A stretch of 64,000 nucleotides of DNA from Stutzerimonas stutzeri TS44 (GCA_000263395.1 AJXE01000013.1:56587-120586), one strand, 5' to 3'. Shown: positions 37,087 to 45,820, counted from the stretch's first letter. Made by a program: numbers and translations. The notes: generated from the sequence alone by a model not told the origin.

Positions 37087-38274
37087 ATGGTGCCGCCAAA
37101 CCCTCGACCTGCAAGCGCTGCCTCTCTTTCAGCCCTGCTCGACGACGCCCTGCGGCACCTGACACCACCCAAGAGTACTGTGGCTGTCAGCAGCGACGGA
37201 TTTATTTATAGCGGCAACCATCATGAAAGCGTGCCACGCACACTGTTTCTCGACAAACGCCTGACACCACTGGAGCGCAACGCCTGGCAGGTTTTCCGGC
37301 TCTTGCTCAACAAGGATGGAGTGACGGCATTTCCCACCTACGATCAATTACGTCCCTACTTAGCCTCAACGCCCTGCGCGGAACAGGCCTCGCATGAAAC
37401 CGTGGCACGTGCGCTAACACTGCTGCGCCTGACACGCTGGCTCAGCCTCGTGCGCCGCCGGCGCGATCCCAAGACCGGGCGCATCAAAGGCAACCTCTAC
37501 GTCCTGCACGACGAACCGCTTACACCCTTTGAGGCCATGCAGCTCGACCCTGAGTACCTTGGGCTGGTCAGCCACGCACTCAATCACGCCAGCAAGGCAA
37601 TCCAACGAGTGGGCTACCACGCAATACAAGAGCTTTCCGAAGACCCCATGCTCAGCGGTCGTGTATTGCCAACGCGGCTGCAGGTGCTGGCGCAGCGCAT
37701 GGCCCAGGGCAGCACACCCGCATTAAATAGTTATCCACAGGAGCAGCCCAGCCACGAATCCGAAGAAGGCAGCGACGCCTTTCTTCGGAATGGTGAACCA
37801 CTGCTTTCGGATTCCGAAGCAGGCTCGAAAGCCAGCAAAACCAACCCTCTTCGGATTCCGAAGCAGGACCGTACTGAAGTACTTAGTAATCGTATAAATA
37901 AAATACGTACAGTACCGCGCGCGCAAGAACTCCAGGATCTGCAACTGCCCGAGCGTTTTCTGTCGCTGAAAGAAGAACAGCAGGCCGGTGCTCTGGTGGC
38001 TCTGCAACAGGTCGAGGCCGAACAGCGGCAAGCGGTGCTCGACGAATGGGCGGCACGCTGTCGCAGCAGCGAGGTGCGCAAACCTGCAGGCTACCTGTTC
38101 GGCATCATCCAGGCGGCCATTCGAGGTGAGTTCAAGGCATGGGCTGGACAAGGACAGAGCAATACCGTCACAGCCGATCCGACACCCACAGCCAATCCTA
38201 GGCCTGCGCGCCCCGAAGTCGTCCAGGCCCACCTGGAAAGCCTGCATGCACTCTTGAACCGCAACCGATGCTGA
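37087..38274 (+). CDS. STY4528-family pathogenicity-island replication protein
   Basis: The 395-residue protein resembles the STY4528 family of ICE proteins annotated as island replication proteins. The N-terminal third looks like a winged-helix initiator (RTLFLDKRLTPLERNAWQVFR, then TVARALTLLRLTRWLSLVRRRRD), the middle is of low complexity, and the last 100 residues (ERFLSLKEEQQAGAL to the end) form a helical domain. A DnaA box and iteron-like repeats lie inside the coding sequence, over the variable linker. It is a candidate initiator for autonomous replication of the excised element, to be tested. Confidence 0.7.
   Translation: MVPPNPRPASAASLSALLDDALRHLTPPKSTVAVSSDGFIYSGNHHESVPRTLFLDKRLTPLERNAWQVFRLLLNKDGVTAFPTYDQLRPYLASTPCAEQASHETVARALTLLRLTRWLSLVRRRRDPKTGRIKGNLYVLHDEPLTPFEAMQLDPEYLGLVSHALNHASKAIQRVGYHAIQELSEDPMLSGRVLPTRLQVLAQRMAQGSTPALNSYPQEQPSHESEEGSDAFLRNGEPLLSDSEAGSKASKTNPLRIPKQDRTEVLSNRINKIRTVPRAQELQDLQLPERFLSLKEEQQAGALVALQQVEAEQRQAVLDEWAARCRSSEVRKPAGYLFGIIQAAIRGEFKAWAGQGQSNTVTADPTPTANPRPARPEVVQAHLESLHALLNRNRC
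37731..37914. other. Candidate replication origin inside the STY4528-family gene
   Basis: In order: TTATCCACA (37731-37739), a perfect DnaA box, in a short A/T-rich stretch; CGAATCCGAAG (37755-37765) and CTTCGGAA (37783-37790), half-sites of the following element; two identical copies of TTCGGATTCCGAAGCAGG (37806-37823 and 37850-37867, starts 44 bp apart), each holding a palindrome; then an A/T-rich segment (37871-37914) bounded by GTACTG and CAGTAC. Initiator gene, DnaA box, iterons and A/T-rich region is the usual arrangement of iteron plasmid origins. No function is demonstrated. Confidence 0.5.
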
Positions 38275-38303
38275 GTGGGATACGGCTGTGGACCTCCTTA
38301 GCG

Positions 38304-38322
38304 CTATCCCCAAGGGATAGTT
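38304..38322. promoter_or_regulatory. Palindromic element, copy 1
   Basis: CTATCCCC, AA, GGGATAGTT, in the 167-nt gap before the PFL_4669-inrR-ssb operon. It differs from copy 2 (40186-40204) only at the two central bases. In ICEclc the homologous gap holds the inrR promoter, which is switched on by BisDC, so this may be an operator. Confidence 0.5.
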
Positions 38323-38441
38323 GGAACAGACTGCCTTCCCTCGCCCACAAACCGGGCTGCATGCAGCTGCGTTTTGTTGACTGATCGCCTTCCGCTCAGT
38401 GCCCATGCTGACGACTCGTCTTTCTACCGCGAGTCGCCCTC

Positions 38442-39221
38442 ATGACCACCGACAACACCTTGCAACTGAATCTCGGATCGCTGCGCAGCGTGATGTCGCT
38501 GACGCTGCACACCCACCACGCCTCGCGCATCTGGCACGGTCGAGCGGCAAGCGACGGGAAGCCCGGCATTGTTGGCTTGAACGGCTTCATTGCCATCGCC
38601 AACAAGATCAAGCGCGGGGCCGAGCAGGACGACCCTTACTCAGACTGGTGGATGCTGAGGATTGAGGAAAAGCTGACGCAGACCAAGGACACGTTGCAGG
38701 CCCTGCGCGAACAGGTCGACCAAGCCCTGACCGACGTGCCACCTGCGCTGTCGCTGGGCGAGAACATGAATGTACAACCGGTGAAGCTACCGCTGTTCGT
38801 GAATGCCCAGCTCGGCTTCCTGGCGGTGTATCTGCTGGCCGATTACGACGATCTGGCGCGCAAGCTGATCCTCGCCCACCACACCGCATTGATTGACCGC
38901 AGCACACTCGAACGCTGGCTCAACGAAGGAGCCCACTCCTTGCGCAGTCTGTTCTCGCTGGCCCAGCAGTACCGCTTCTCGGGCTGCATCAGGGATGACT
39001 TCGCCGCCAACAACGCCGTGGCCAGAGCGGCTATCGAGAAATTTGGCGAACTGCCGCAGGACGTGCTCGAAGGCACCCGGCGCTCTCGCTATGCGCCGCC
39101 CATCATCCGGCGCTCGGCATTGGCCGCCTCTCTGGCCCCAGCGGTGGGCGACAACTTTCCGGCTGAAGGCGCTGACGACCCGGTGACGACGGCAGAAGAC
39201 AGCGGGGATGCACCGGCATGA
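38442..39221 (+). CDS. PFL_4669-family ICE protein (TIGR03761)
   Basis: The 259-residue protein shows the family features of PFL_4669: LTLHTHHASRIWHGR at residues 20-35, GLNGFIAIANKIKRGA, and a helical second half ending in a charged tail. No biochemical function is known. It is the first gene of the operon with DUF3158 (InrR) and ssb, each joined by a 4-nt ATGA overlap; in ICEclc the equivalent operon is expressed only in the few transfer-competent cells. Confidence 0.82.
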   Translation: MTTDNTLQLNLGSLRSVMSLTLHTHHASRIWHGRAASDGKPGIVGLNGFIAIANKIKRGAEQDDPYSDWWMLRIEEKLTQTKDTLQALREQVDQALTDVPPALSLGENMNVQPVKLPLFVNAQLGFLAVYLLADYDDLARKLILAHHTALIDRSTLERWLNEGAHSLRSLFSLAQQYRFSGCIRDDFAANNAVARAAIEKFGELPQDVLEGTRRSRYAPPIIRRSALAASLAPAVGDNFPAEGADDPVTTAEDSGDAPA

Positions 39222-39769
39222 CGACGACCTCGGCATCTGCGGCAGACCGCCGTTTCCACCCCCTGGAACGGACTGACTTCCAGCGCCTGGAACACGCAGC
39301 CTCTTTAAAAGGCCTTTTAAAGCCTTTTAAAGGTAAGGGGACTCTCACCGAGTGGGCCAGCCAGTGCCATGCGCTACGCGACGATCTTATCGAACTGGCG
39401 CAGCGGCGCATCCTGGCACAGGCGGACGCTTACCCCTTCCGCCTGCTACCCGTTGAACTGGCCCAGCAGACCACTGGCGCAGGCACCGTTTTCTTGCGCT
39501 GGCGCAGGCCCGACCGCTCCGCCATGGGCGTGGCATTGTGGCAAGCGCTGATCACCAGCCCCGCCACGCCCGACACGCTGATCAACGACCTCTACGCGAT
39601 GGAGCTACAGCGGGTCGTCATCAACATGCAAATCAGCTTGCTGCACACCTTGGGCCGCCAGGCCCAGGAGTGCGCCAGCAAGGTAGCCCAGGCCGAATCG
39701 ACTTACCTGCAGCGTGTCCGCGGAAACGCTGCGTCCACCCGCACCACATGGTCCAAGGAGTCACTATGA
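39218..39769 (+). CDS. inrR: DUF3158 protein, InrR-like regulator
   Basis: The 183-residue protein is the DUF3158 type found in ICEclc as InrR, which is needed for strong expression of the integrase gene. Features: FQRLEHAASLKGLLKPFKGKGTL near the N-terminus and PFRLLPVELAQQTTGAGTVFLRWRR in the centre, and a predicted helical C-terminus. There is no clear DNA-binding motif. Overlaps the preceding and following genes by 4 nt each. The symbol rests on family plus position. Confidence 0.72.
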   Translation: MTTTSASAADRRFHPLERTDFQRLEHAASLKGLLKPFKGKGTLTEWASQCHALRDDLIELAQRRILAQADAYPFRLLPVELAQQTTGAGTVFLRWRRPDRSAMGVALWQALITSPATPDTLINDLYAMELQRVVINMQISLLHTLGRQAQECASKVAQAESTYLQRVRGNAASTRTTWSKESL

Positions 39770-40161
39770 GCACGCACTTTGTTGGCGAAGGCAACATCGG
39801 TTCTGCGCCAGAATTCAGGGAGTTCCAGAACGGCAACGACGAGCCACGGCGGTTGTTGCGCTTGAACATCTATTTCGACAATCCGGTTCCAACCAAAGAT
39901 GGCTACGAAGATCGCGGTGGATACTGGGCACCCGTGGAGCTGTGGCATCGCGAGGCTGAGCACTGGCAAACGCTGTATCAGAAAGGCATGCGCGTACTGG
40001 TGGAGGGCCGCACGGTGCGCGATGAATGGGAGGATGCCGACGAGAATGAGCGCGTGACGTTCAAGATCGAGGCCCGGCGCGTAGGTATCCTGCCGTACCG
40101 TCTTGATGCAGTAACGCTGAGCCAGAAACAAGCTAGCGAGCCAGCCCAGTCTGCGGAGTAA
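39766..40161 (+). CDS. ssb: Single-stranded DNA-binding protein of the element
   Basis: The 131-residue protein is a short SSB with one OB fold (FVGEGNIGSAPEFREF; RLNIYFDNP; WAPVELWHREAEHW; GMRVLVEGRTVRDEW). It lacks the acidic DDDIPF tail of housekeeping SSB and ends instead in a short polar tail, typical for mobile-element SSBs. It coats single strands during conjugative transfer or replication of the element. The start overlaps the DUF3158 stop. Confidence 0.9.
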   Translation: MSTHFVGEGNIGSAPEFREFQNGNDEPRRLLRLNIYFDNPVPTKDGYEDRGGYWAPVELWHREAEHWQTLYQKGMRVLVEGRTVRDEWEDADENERVTFKIEARRVGILPYRLDAVTLSQKQASEPAQSAE

Positions 40162-40177
40162 TGCCCACAAAAGACCT

Positions 40178-40210
40178 CGGTGGAACTATCCCCTGGGGAT
40201 AGTTCCACCG
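40178..40210. promoter_or_regulatory. Perfect 33-bp palindrome with palindromic element, copy 2
   Basis: Arms CGGTGGAACTATCCCC (40178-40193) and its exact complement (40195-40210) around one T, starting 17 nt after the ssb stop. It contains the 19-bp element shared with copy 1. It might act as a terminator-like hairpin (there is no T run) or as a protein-binding site. The rest of 40211-40406 shows no gene. Confidence 0.55.
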
Positions 40211-40406
40211 AGTTCCACTGAATTCCAGCGCCGCTGTGAACGAAGCTGCTGGTAACTGCACAACGCCAGCCTTGTTCGCACATCACTGGAAGGACGTGTA
40301 CAGCCGCACAACTGGGACTCTGTTGCTGCCACGTTGTTTGCTGCGGCCCATGCGGCTGACGGGAATGCTGATGGTCATTCGGTGACCATCACACCCCGGA
40401 GGCTGT

Positions 40407-42413
40407 ATGCGCGTGTTCCTCTGCGAGAAACCCTCACAAGGCAAAGACATTGCCCGTGTGCTGGGTGCCGGCCAACGCGGCAACGGCTGCTACAGCGGAG
40501 CGGGCACCGTCGTAACCTGGTGCATTGGTCACCTGATCGAAGCTGCCCAACCGGAGGCCTACGGTGAGCAGTACAAGCGTTGGTCGATAGAGCAGCTCCC
40601 CATCATTCCCGAGTGCTGGCGCGTCGAGCCAAAAGCCGCAACCGCCACGCAACTCAATATCGTCAAACAACTCGTCGGCCAAGCCAACGAGCTGGTGATC
40701 GCAACCGATGCGGACCGCGAAGGCGAGATGATCGCCCGCGAGATCATCGACCTGTGCGGCTACCGAGGGCCGGTCCAACGACTGTGGCTGTCGGCGCTCA
40801 ACGACGCGAGTATTCACAAGGCACTGGGCGCGCTGAAGCCGGCGAGCGAGACGCTGCCGCTGTACTACTCGGCACTCGCACGCTCCAGAGCGGACTGGCT
40901 GATCGGCATAAACCTCAGCCGCCTGTTCACGCTGCTTGGGCGTCAGGCTGGCTACGACGGCGTACTATCGGTCGGCCGGGTGCAAACGCCGACGCTGGCA
41001 TTGGTGGTAGCCCGCGATCGCGAGATTGCACGCTTCGTTTCGATGCCATTCTGGAACGTCGAGATCGCGCTATCCGCAGGCGGGCAATCCTTTCTCTCCA
41101 GTTGGATCGCGCCGGACAGCTGCATCGATGCCGAAGGCCGCTGCCTGCAGCAGGCAGTAGCGCAACAAGCCGCCGATCGTATGCGCATTGCCGGCAGCGC
41201 CCAGGTGGTGTCGGTCGAAACGGAGCGCGTGCGTGAAGGTCCGCCGCTGCCATTCGATCTGGGCACGCTGCAGGAGGTGTGCTCTCGGCAAATCGCTCTG
41301 GACGTGCAGGAGACGCTGGACATCGCACAGTCGTTGTACGAGACACACAAAGCAACGACCTATCCGCGCTCGGATTCAGGCTACCTGCCCGAAAGCATGT
41401 CCGCCGAGGTGCCGACAGTTCTCGCTGCGGTGCTCGCCACCGATCCCAGCCTGCGTCCGCTGCTCGACCAGCTCGACCATACTCAGCGCTCACGCGCCTG
41501 GAACGACAGCAAAGTATCGGCCCACCACGGCATCATCCCGACGCTCGAACCGGCCAACCTGTCGGCTATGAGCGACAAGGAGTTATCGGTCTACAAGCTG
41601 ATCCGCGCTCACTATCTCGCACAGTTCCTGCCGCATCACGAGTTCGACCGCACGACCGCCCACTTGCTGTGCGGCGGCCAGAACCTGCACGCCATCGGCA
41701 AGCAGGTGATCATCCCCGGCTGGCACCAGGTGTTGGCCGTACCGGCAGCGGATGATGCGAACGACGAATCGACACCGCGCAGCCAGGTATTGCCAGCCTT
41801 GCGCGAAGGCGTGTCCTGCCAGGTCGGCCAGGTTGATCTGAAGGCACTTAAGACGCAGCCGCCAAAACCTTACACCCAAGGCCATCTGATCAAGGCCATG
41901 AAAGGTGTCGCCAAACTGGTCACTGATCCGCGATTGAAGCAGAAGCTAAAAGAGACCACAGGCATCGGCACCGAGGCCACACGCGCCAGCATCATCAACG
42001 GCCTGCTCGACCGCAATTACCTGGTCAAGCAAGGTCGTACCGTTCGCGCCTCCGAAGCGGCTTGTACGCTCATTGATGCGGTGCCAGAAGCCATCACCGA
42101 TCCCGGTACCACCGCCGTCTGGGAACAGGCCCTGGACATGATCGAGGCCGGCGACATGACGCTGGATGACTTCGTCGAGAAGCAATCCATGTGGATCACG
42201 CAGCTCGTGCAGCAGTATCGCGGTGCCACCCTGCCCATCAAAGTCCCTGCGGGACCCGCCTGCCCGCTGTGCGGCGGTGCCACATGGCAACGTACAGGCA
42301 AGACCGGCCCCTTCTGGTCCTGCCGTAGCTATCCCAATTGCAAAGGCACCCTTCCCATCCAGAACGGCCGGAAGGCCAGCGCAAAGCGCAGCGCGACACG
42401 CAAGTCGCAATAA
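40407..42413 (+). CDS. topB: DNA topoisomerase III, ICE type
   Basis: The 668-residue type IA topoisomerase has the TOPRIM start RVFLCEKPSQGKDIARVL, the acidic ATDADREGEM motif, the active-site tyrosine in ATTYPRSDSGYLPES (near residue 320) and ends with one C4 zinc ribbon (CPLCGG ... CRSYPNCKG). It passes single strands through a nick, as needed for decatenating transferred or replicating element DNA. It follows ssb in the same order as in ICEclc and other SPI-7-type elements. Confidence 0.92.
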   Translation: MRVFLCEKPSQGKDIARVLGAGQRGNGCYSGAGTVVTWCIGHLIEAAQPEAYGEQYKRWSIEQLPIIPECWRVEPKAATATQLNIVKQLVGQANELVIATDADREGEMIAREIIDLCGYRGPVQRLWLSALNDASIHKALGALKPASETLPLYYSALARSRADWLIGINLSRLFTLLGRQAGYDGVLSVGRVQTPTLALVVARDREIARFVSMPFWNVEIALSAGGQSFLSSWIAPDSCIDAEGRCLQQAVAQQAADRMRIAGSAQVVSVETERVREGPPLPFDLGTLQEVCSRQIALDVQETLDIAQSLYETHKATTYPRSDSGYLPESMSAEVPTVLAAVLATDPSLRPLLDQLDHTQRSRAWNDSKVSAHHGIIPTLEPANLSAMSDKELSVYKLIRAHYLAQFLPHHEFDRTTAHLLCGGQNLHAIGKQVIIPGWHQVLAVPAADDANDESTPRSQVLPALREGVSCQVGQVDLKALKTQPPKPYTQGHLIKAMKGVAKLVTDPRLKQKLKETTGIGTEATRASIINGLLDRNYLVKQGRTVRASEAACTLIDAVPEAITDPGTTAVWEQALDMIEAGDMTLDDFVEKQSMWITQLVQQYRGATLPIKVPAGPACPLCGGATWQRTGKTGPFWSCRSYPNCKGTLPIQNGRKASAKRSATRKSQ

Positions 42414-43185
42414 ATCTCGAAGTAAGGTCCCAGGCCCCGTTTCCTCATCGTATCGGCCATGGTCGATACGCATACCTCGCGCCCGCGGGGAACCCAGCAC
42501 ACGCCATCCTTCTGCAATGTGTGCCCGTTGCCAGCATTTCGCTGGTTCAACGAGAAGGCGAACTCATCCGCAGTTCATATCTCACGGACATCCTGATCTG
42601 TCGATTTTCGTTCCGAAGGGTCCCCTGGGGTCTTGTCTCGATAGTGGGACGAGCCTCCAGGAGACCCTTCGGGTCGAACCGTATTCAGTGCCGGTGCCCG
42701 CCGGCGAAACAACGGGTTCTTTTTGTACGCAGATGCGTGCCAAAGGATTTCGACCCCAGCCACGACACGGGTCGGGTGCAATCGCTGCAACAGCAGATGG
42801 CTTTGACGACGGCCACTCACTGCATCAGTTCACAGGTGGTTTCTTCCTCGGCAGCCGAAGGCCCAAGCCTTCGGCACCTTTCTCCTTCCTGTTCGAAACA
42901 GTCGGCTCGACGAAGCCTCGACGACCCCGCAAACAAATGCACCTTGACCTTCTCCTCGCTCAATCGGGAGCAAGCTGGTTTCCCATTTCCCACTGACGCA
43001 CTCCCCACGCCACTCGATGCTGCTGCGCATGTGTCGCCGACCTCGGTCATACATGCCGCAGCACGGGTCCTCGGCTGCAGCGCGGAAGCCTCCGCGTCGA
43101 CCCACCAGTCCGCTTCGCACCACCGCGCGGATGAGCGCCAGCAAGGCGTCGGTGCCTTGTTCCATTCCAGTCAGGAGACTCCTCC
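42414..43185. other. Intergenic region with a long hairpin, no gene recognised
   Basis: These 772 nt contain open frames (for example 42338-43399 on the plus strand) that only continue out of topB in another frame, with no ribosome site and no recognisable sequence. The one clear structure is an inverted repeat at 42613-42622 and 42663-42672 (CCGAAGGGTC and its complement, 40 bp apart, with further partial pairing inside). A ribosome site for the next gene lies at the end. Confidence 0.5.
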
Positions 43186-43434
43186 ATGTTCCATGCACCT
43201 TCCGCGTCACTCAACGCCGCCCAAGCCCGAGCCGAGTCCATTGGTTATCTGGCTCTTACCTACGCAGGGAAGCGCCTACCTCTACAGGTACGCCACAGCG
43301 CCGCCGGCTACTTCATCGGAACCACCGAAGAAGGAGGCCCAGCCTCGCGCGAGTCCATTGAGTACTTCCGTTCGTACCAGGCAGCCGATCAAGCTCTAAC
43401 CATTGGATGCTGGCAACAACGCCTCCATCCTTGA
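43186..43434 (+). CDS. Small element protein of unknown function
   Basis: An 82-residue soluble protein that I do not recognise. It has an Ala/Arg-rich N-terminus and the segment GYFIGTTEEGGPASRESIEYFRS in the centre, suggesting a compact alpha-beta fold. The ATG is preceded by GGAG in the same kind of leader as seen for the following element genes. It is the first of four unknown genes downstream of topB. Confidence 0.6.
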   Translation: MFHAPSASLNAAQARAESIGYLALTYAGKRLPLQVRHSAAGYFIGTTEEGGPASRESIEYFRSYQAADQALTIGCWQQRLHP

Positions 43435-43457
43435 ATTCCGTCCATCGGAAGAACGTC

Positions 43458-43850
43458 ATGAACCAGTCTTTACCCCAAGACGTACTAGAACAGATCGCGC
43501 AGGAGATCCTGCACTTCGACAATGCGCCAGCAGCATTCTTGGAAGTCTGGAAACGGGGCATCCAAATTGCCGGCGTCGAATGGTTTGGCGATGGCACCCA
43601 CGGAGGGCTGCAGCAAGCCACAAGCAAGTGGGAGCTACGGCCGAATGTGTCTAGGATCAACGACGCCCTGGGCGTTCTGAGCAGCGGCCAGCGGATGTTC
43701 CTTGCCGCTATGGTCAGCTTTTACAACGCTGATGAAGGCGGCGCGATGCTCAACCGCTGCCAGTTCGAGGGGCTTGCCGATCTCGGCAGTCTTGACTTGG
43801 AACGCCGCAAGGTCATCGCCGACTTGCTACTTCACTACCACGGCTGGTGA
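43458..43850 (+). CDS. Unknown element protein, 130 residues
   Basis: The product is a soluble, probably all-helical protein with LEQIAQEILHFDNAPAAFLEVW at the N-terminus, GLQQATSKWELRPNVSRIN in the middle and a Leu-rich C-terminus ending LLLHYHGW. I cannot name a family. The ATG at 43458 is chosen because the upstream in-frame codons overlap the preceding gene. It lies 23 nt after that gene, so a joint transcript is likely. Confidence 0.6.
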   Translation: MNQSLPQDVLEQIAQEILHFDNAPAAFLEVWKRGIQIAGVEWFGDGTHGGLQQATSKWELRPNVSRINDALGVLSSGQRMFLAAMVSFYNADEGGAMLNRCQFEGLADLGSLDLERRKVIADLLLHYHGW

Positions 43851-43880
43851 GACGGCCACCTCCGCCACTCTTCCCACAAT

Positions 43881-43907
43881 CCCCGAGGGACATGCTGTCC
43901 CTCGGGG
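43881..43907 (+). terminator. Strong hairpin in the leader between two element genes
   Basis: 12-bp perfect stem (CCCCGAGGGACA at 43881-43892 with 43896-43907), three-base loop, followed by CTTCTTTT after some 8 nt. It can act as a terminator of the preceding gene or as leader structure of the next, whose ATG is 33 nt away. Confidence 0.65.
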
Positions 43908-43939
43908 GCATGTCCCTTCTTTTCAACAGGAGCGTCAAC

Positions 43940-44653
43940 ATGCCCAGCCATTCCAATCCCTTCCTCCGCGGTTACCAGAATCTGCGCATCAGTCGCAGCC
44001 TATTCATCACCTACGAAAGCGACTGCCCTCCGGCCTGGCGTCCACTACATCCTAGCCAGGCACATCTGTCAGACGATCAGGTCGCACGTTTCCCCTGCAT
44101 CTTCAACGACGACTTCACGCTGATCACCGAAGGTCAGGAAATACCTGACGACCTGGGGGCTCGGTGCCAGAGCGAAGGGCTGGTCCGGGCCGTTGTCTAT
44201 GCCGTCCACGGCGACGACTTTGGCCAACCTGTCCATATCGGTGATACCTACTCCGAAGAGGCCGCGCGTGAAGTCGTGCAGCGGTTTCGCTTCGAGACCG
44301 GTCACTACAGTCGCTGCTGGGAGATCAGTACCGCGCATATCACGCAGGATGCGAATCGCTACCTGGAAGGTCTGGCAGACATCACCACGCCAACTGGACT
44401 CCTGTTTGTCGCCTTTCGCATACCATGCAGCCACGCAATTGGCGTAAAGCTGATCGCCACGCCTTGGACGAACACCAACCTGGAATACGTCGAAGGCATT
44501 TCCACCGAGCAGCTGTGGCAGGAACACCTGAGCAAGGGCGTGCCGGAGTCCCTCGTCGAGGTTCTGTACCTTGCTGCGCTAGCCGATGTGCGATTGCTCG
44601 TGTTCGATGCCGACGCACCGGAGCTGGATGGACTGAAACTCTACGGCGAATAG
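43940..44653 (+). CDS. Unknown element protein, possibly DUF5983-like
   Basis: The 237-residue protein contains CWEISTAHITQDANRYLEGLAD near residue 140, which resembles the core of DUF5983 proteins common on mobile elements; the second half is unlike anything I know and ends in LLVFDADAPELDGLKLYGE. No signal peptide or membrane helix is seen. The ATG at 43940 follows an AGGAG site; the frame upstream crosses the hairpin. A terminator follows directly. Family assignment is tentative. Confidence 0.55.
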   Translation: MPSHSNPFLRGYQNLRISRSLFITYESDCPPAWRPLHPSQAHLSDDQVARFPCIFNDDFTLITEGQEIPDDLGARCQSEGLVRAVVYAVHGDDFGQPVHIGDTYSEEAAREVVQRFRFETGHYSRCWEISTAHITQDANRYLEGLADITTPTGLLFVAFRIPCSHAIGVKLIATPWTNTNLEYVEGISTEQLWQEHLSKGVPESLVEVLYLAALADVRLLVFDADAPELDGLKLYGE

Positions 44654-44660
44654 CCCTTTC

Positions 44661-44690
44661 GAGCCCCACGCGGGGCTCTTCTTCTTTTTG
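44661..44690 (+). terminator. Rho-independent terminator
   Basis: Stem GAGCCCC (44661-44667) with GGGGCTC (44672-44678), four-base loop, then a T-rich run to 44690; ends the DUF5983-like gene. Confidence 0.8.
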
Positions 44691-44932
44691 GAACACGGTA
44701 GTGGCGCGTTACCGATTCCCGGACGACTGACACCGAAGCGTACTCCACGCTGGCCTCATGTTCGCTGGCGTTGCCGGCAACATCCCAGGCAGTCGAGACC
44801 TTCAAGGCTGCGGGTGCGGTTCATCGCACTGGTTTCTCTGTCGCTCCGGTGCATATCGCGCCATCCACCCAACCCAAAAGGGACATCTTCCCTTGCGGGC
44901 AGGAGTCCCTTGTTTTCACCAAGGAGTCTCCA

Positions 44933-45730
44933 ATGGATACCCAAGCCATCCGCGCACAAATGCCCGTTCTGGTCGCCGGCCATGTTCCCCGCAATATCCG
45001 CAGGTTCAAATTCAGCATCTTCGACGGGCAACCCAAGGTTTCGGTGTTGGGTTTCCACATCGATCCCAAACCCTTCGAGGGCAAGGTAATCGCCGACACC
45101 GGCGAGGCCATCGTTGTAAAAACCGGTCGTGCCGAATTTGCCGTGCTTGATCGCGAGTTGGTGACCGAAGTGCCTGATGAGGGCACCAAGGTGCAGATCC
45201 AGCCATATGCCCGACGCCGTTTCGACGGCCTGCGCGCAGACACACCGGAGGAACGCACCGAGCACGCTGCAGACGGCACGCCCTTTACGGTGCAAACGCA
45301 CATCCTCGGTTCGGCACCAGCCAAGCTACCGCTTCCGCAGCCACGCTGCCCAGAGTTGCAGGAACTCATCAACCAGCTTGAACAGTTGCTCGCTCCCGAC
45401 GGGTTCCGTCACATAACCCATCTGCTGGTGGATGCCGGAGCACGGGACTTCTCCGTCGTCGATCCACTACCCGACGACATCATCAAAACGCCTCCGGCAA
45501 TCAGCTTCACCGTTGCGACAGTCAAGTTCCAAGGTCGGGTCACCGTGCTGTATGACCGTGCCGATGATCTCTATGTGATCGAGCTGAAACGCGACGGGAT
45601 ACTCGTCGAACGTATCGATCAAGTGTTCTTCGACTCGCTCGGGGAAATGCTGGAGCATCTGATCGACGATGGTAGTTGGCGGCACATCCGCGTGCAGTGT
45701 CTGTCGGCAAGTAAGCCAAGTCGGCACTGA
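44933..45730 (+). CDS. Unknown element protein, 265 residues
   Basis: I cannot assign this soluble protein. It starts with a beta-rich part (VLVAGHVPRNIRRFKFSIFDGQPKVSVLGFHI), continues with GKVIADTGEAIVVKTGRAEFAVLD, a short basic linker near residue 95, and a C-terminal half predicted alpha-beta. AAGGAG precedes the ATG at 44933. A hairpin (AAGGGAC ... GTCCCTT, about 44876-44911) lies in the leader. It is the last ICE-core-like gene before the cargo. Confidence 0.6.
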   Translation: MDTQAIRAQMPVLVAGHVPRNIRRFKFSIFDGQPKVSVLGFHIDPKPFEGKVIADTGEAIVVKTGRAEFAVLDRELVTEVPDEGTKVQIQPYARRRFDGLRADTPEERTEHAADGTPFTVQTHILGSAPAKLPLPQPRCPELQELINQLEQLLAPDGFRHITHLLVDAGARDFSVVDPLPDDIIKTPPAISFTVATVKFQGRVTVLYDRADDLYVIELKRDGILVERIDQVFFDSLGEMLEHLIDDGSWRHIRVQCLSASKPSRH

Positions 45731-45820
45731 CTGCCCCGCTTCGAAGACGATCTGGAGTTGTCCGCCACCGCCACACACCTGTTCCTCACGCCAGCACCAG
45801 ATGGCAACTGTCCTCCCCCA

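Noticed and set aside
42338..43399. 353-codon plus-strand frame behind topB
   Set aside because: Begins inside topB out of frame, overlaps the next gene, no plausible composition or ribosome site.
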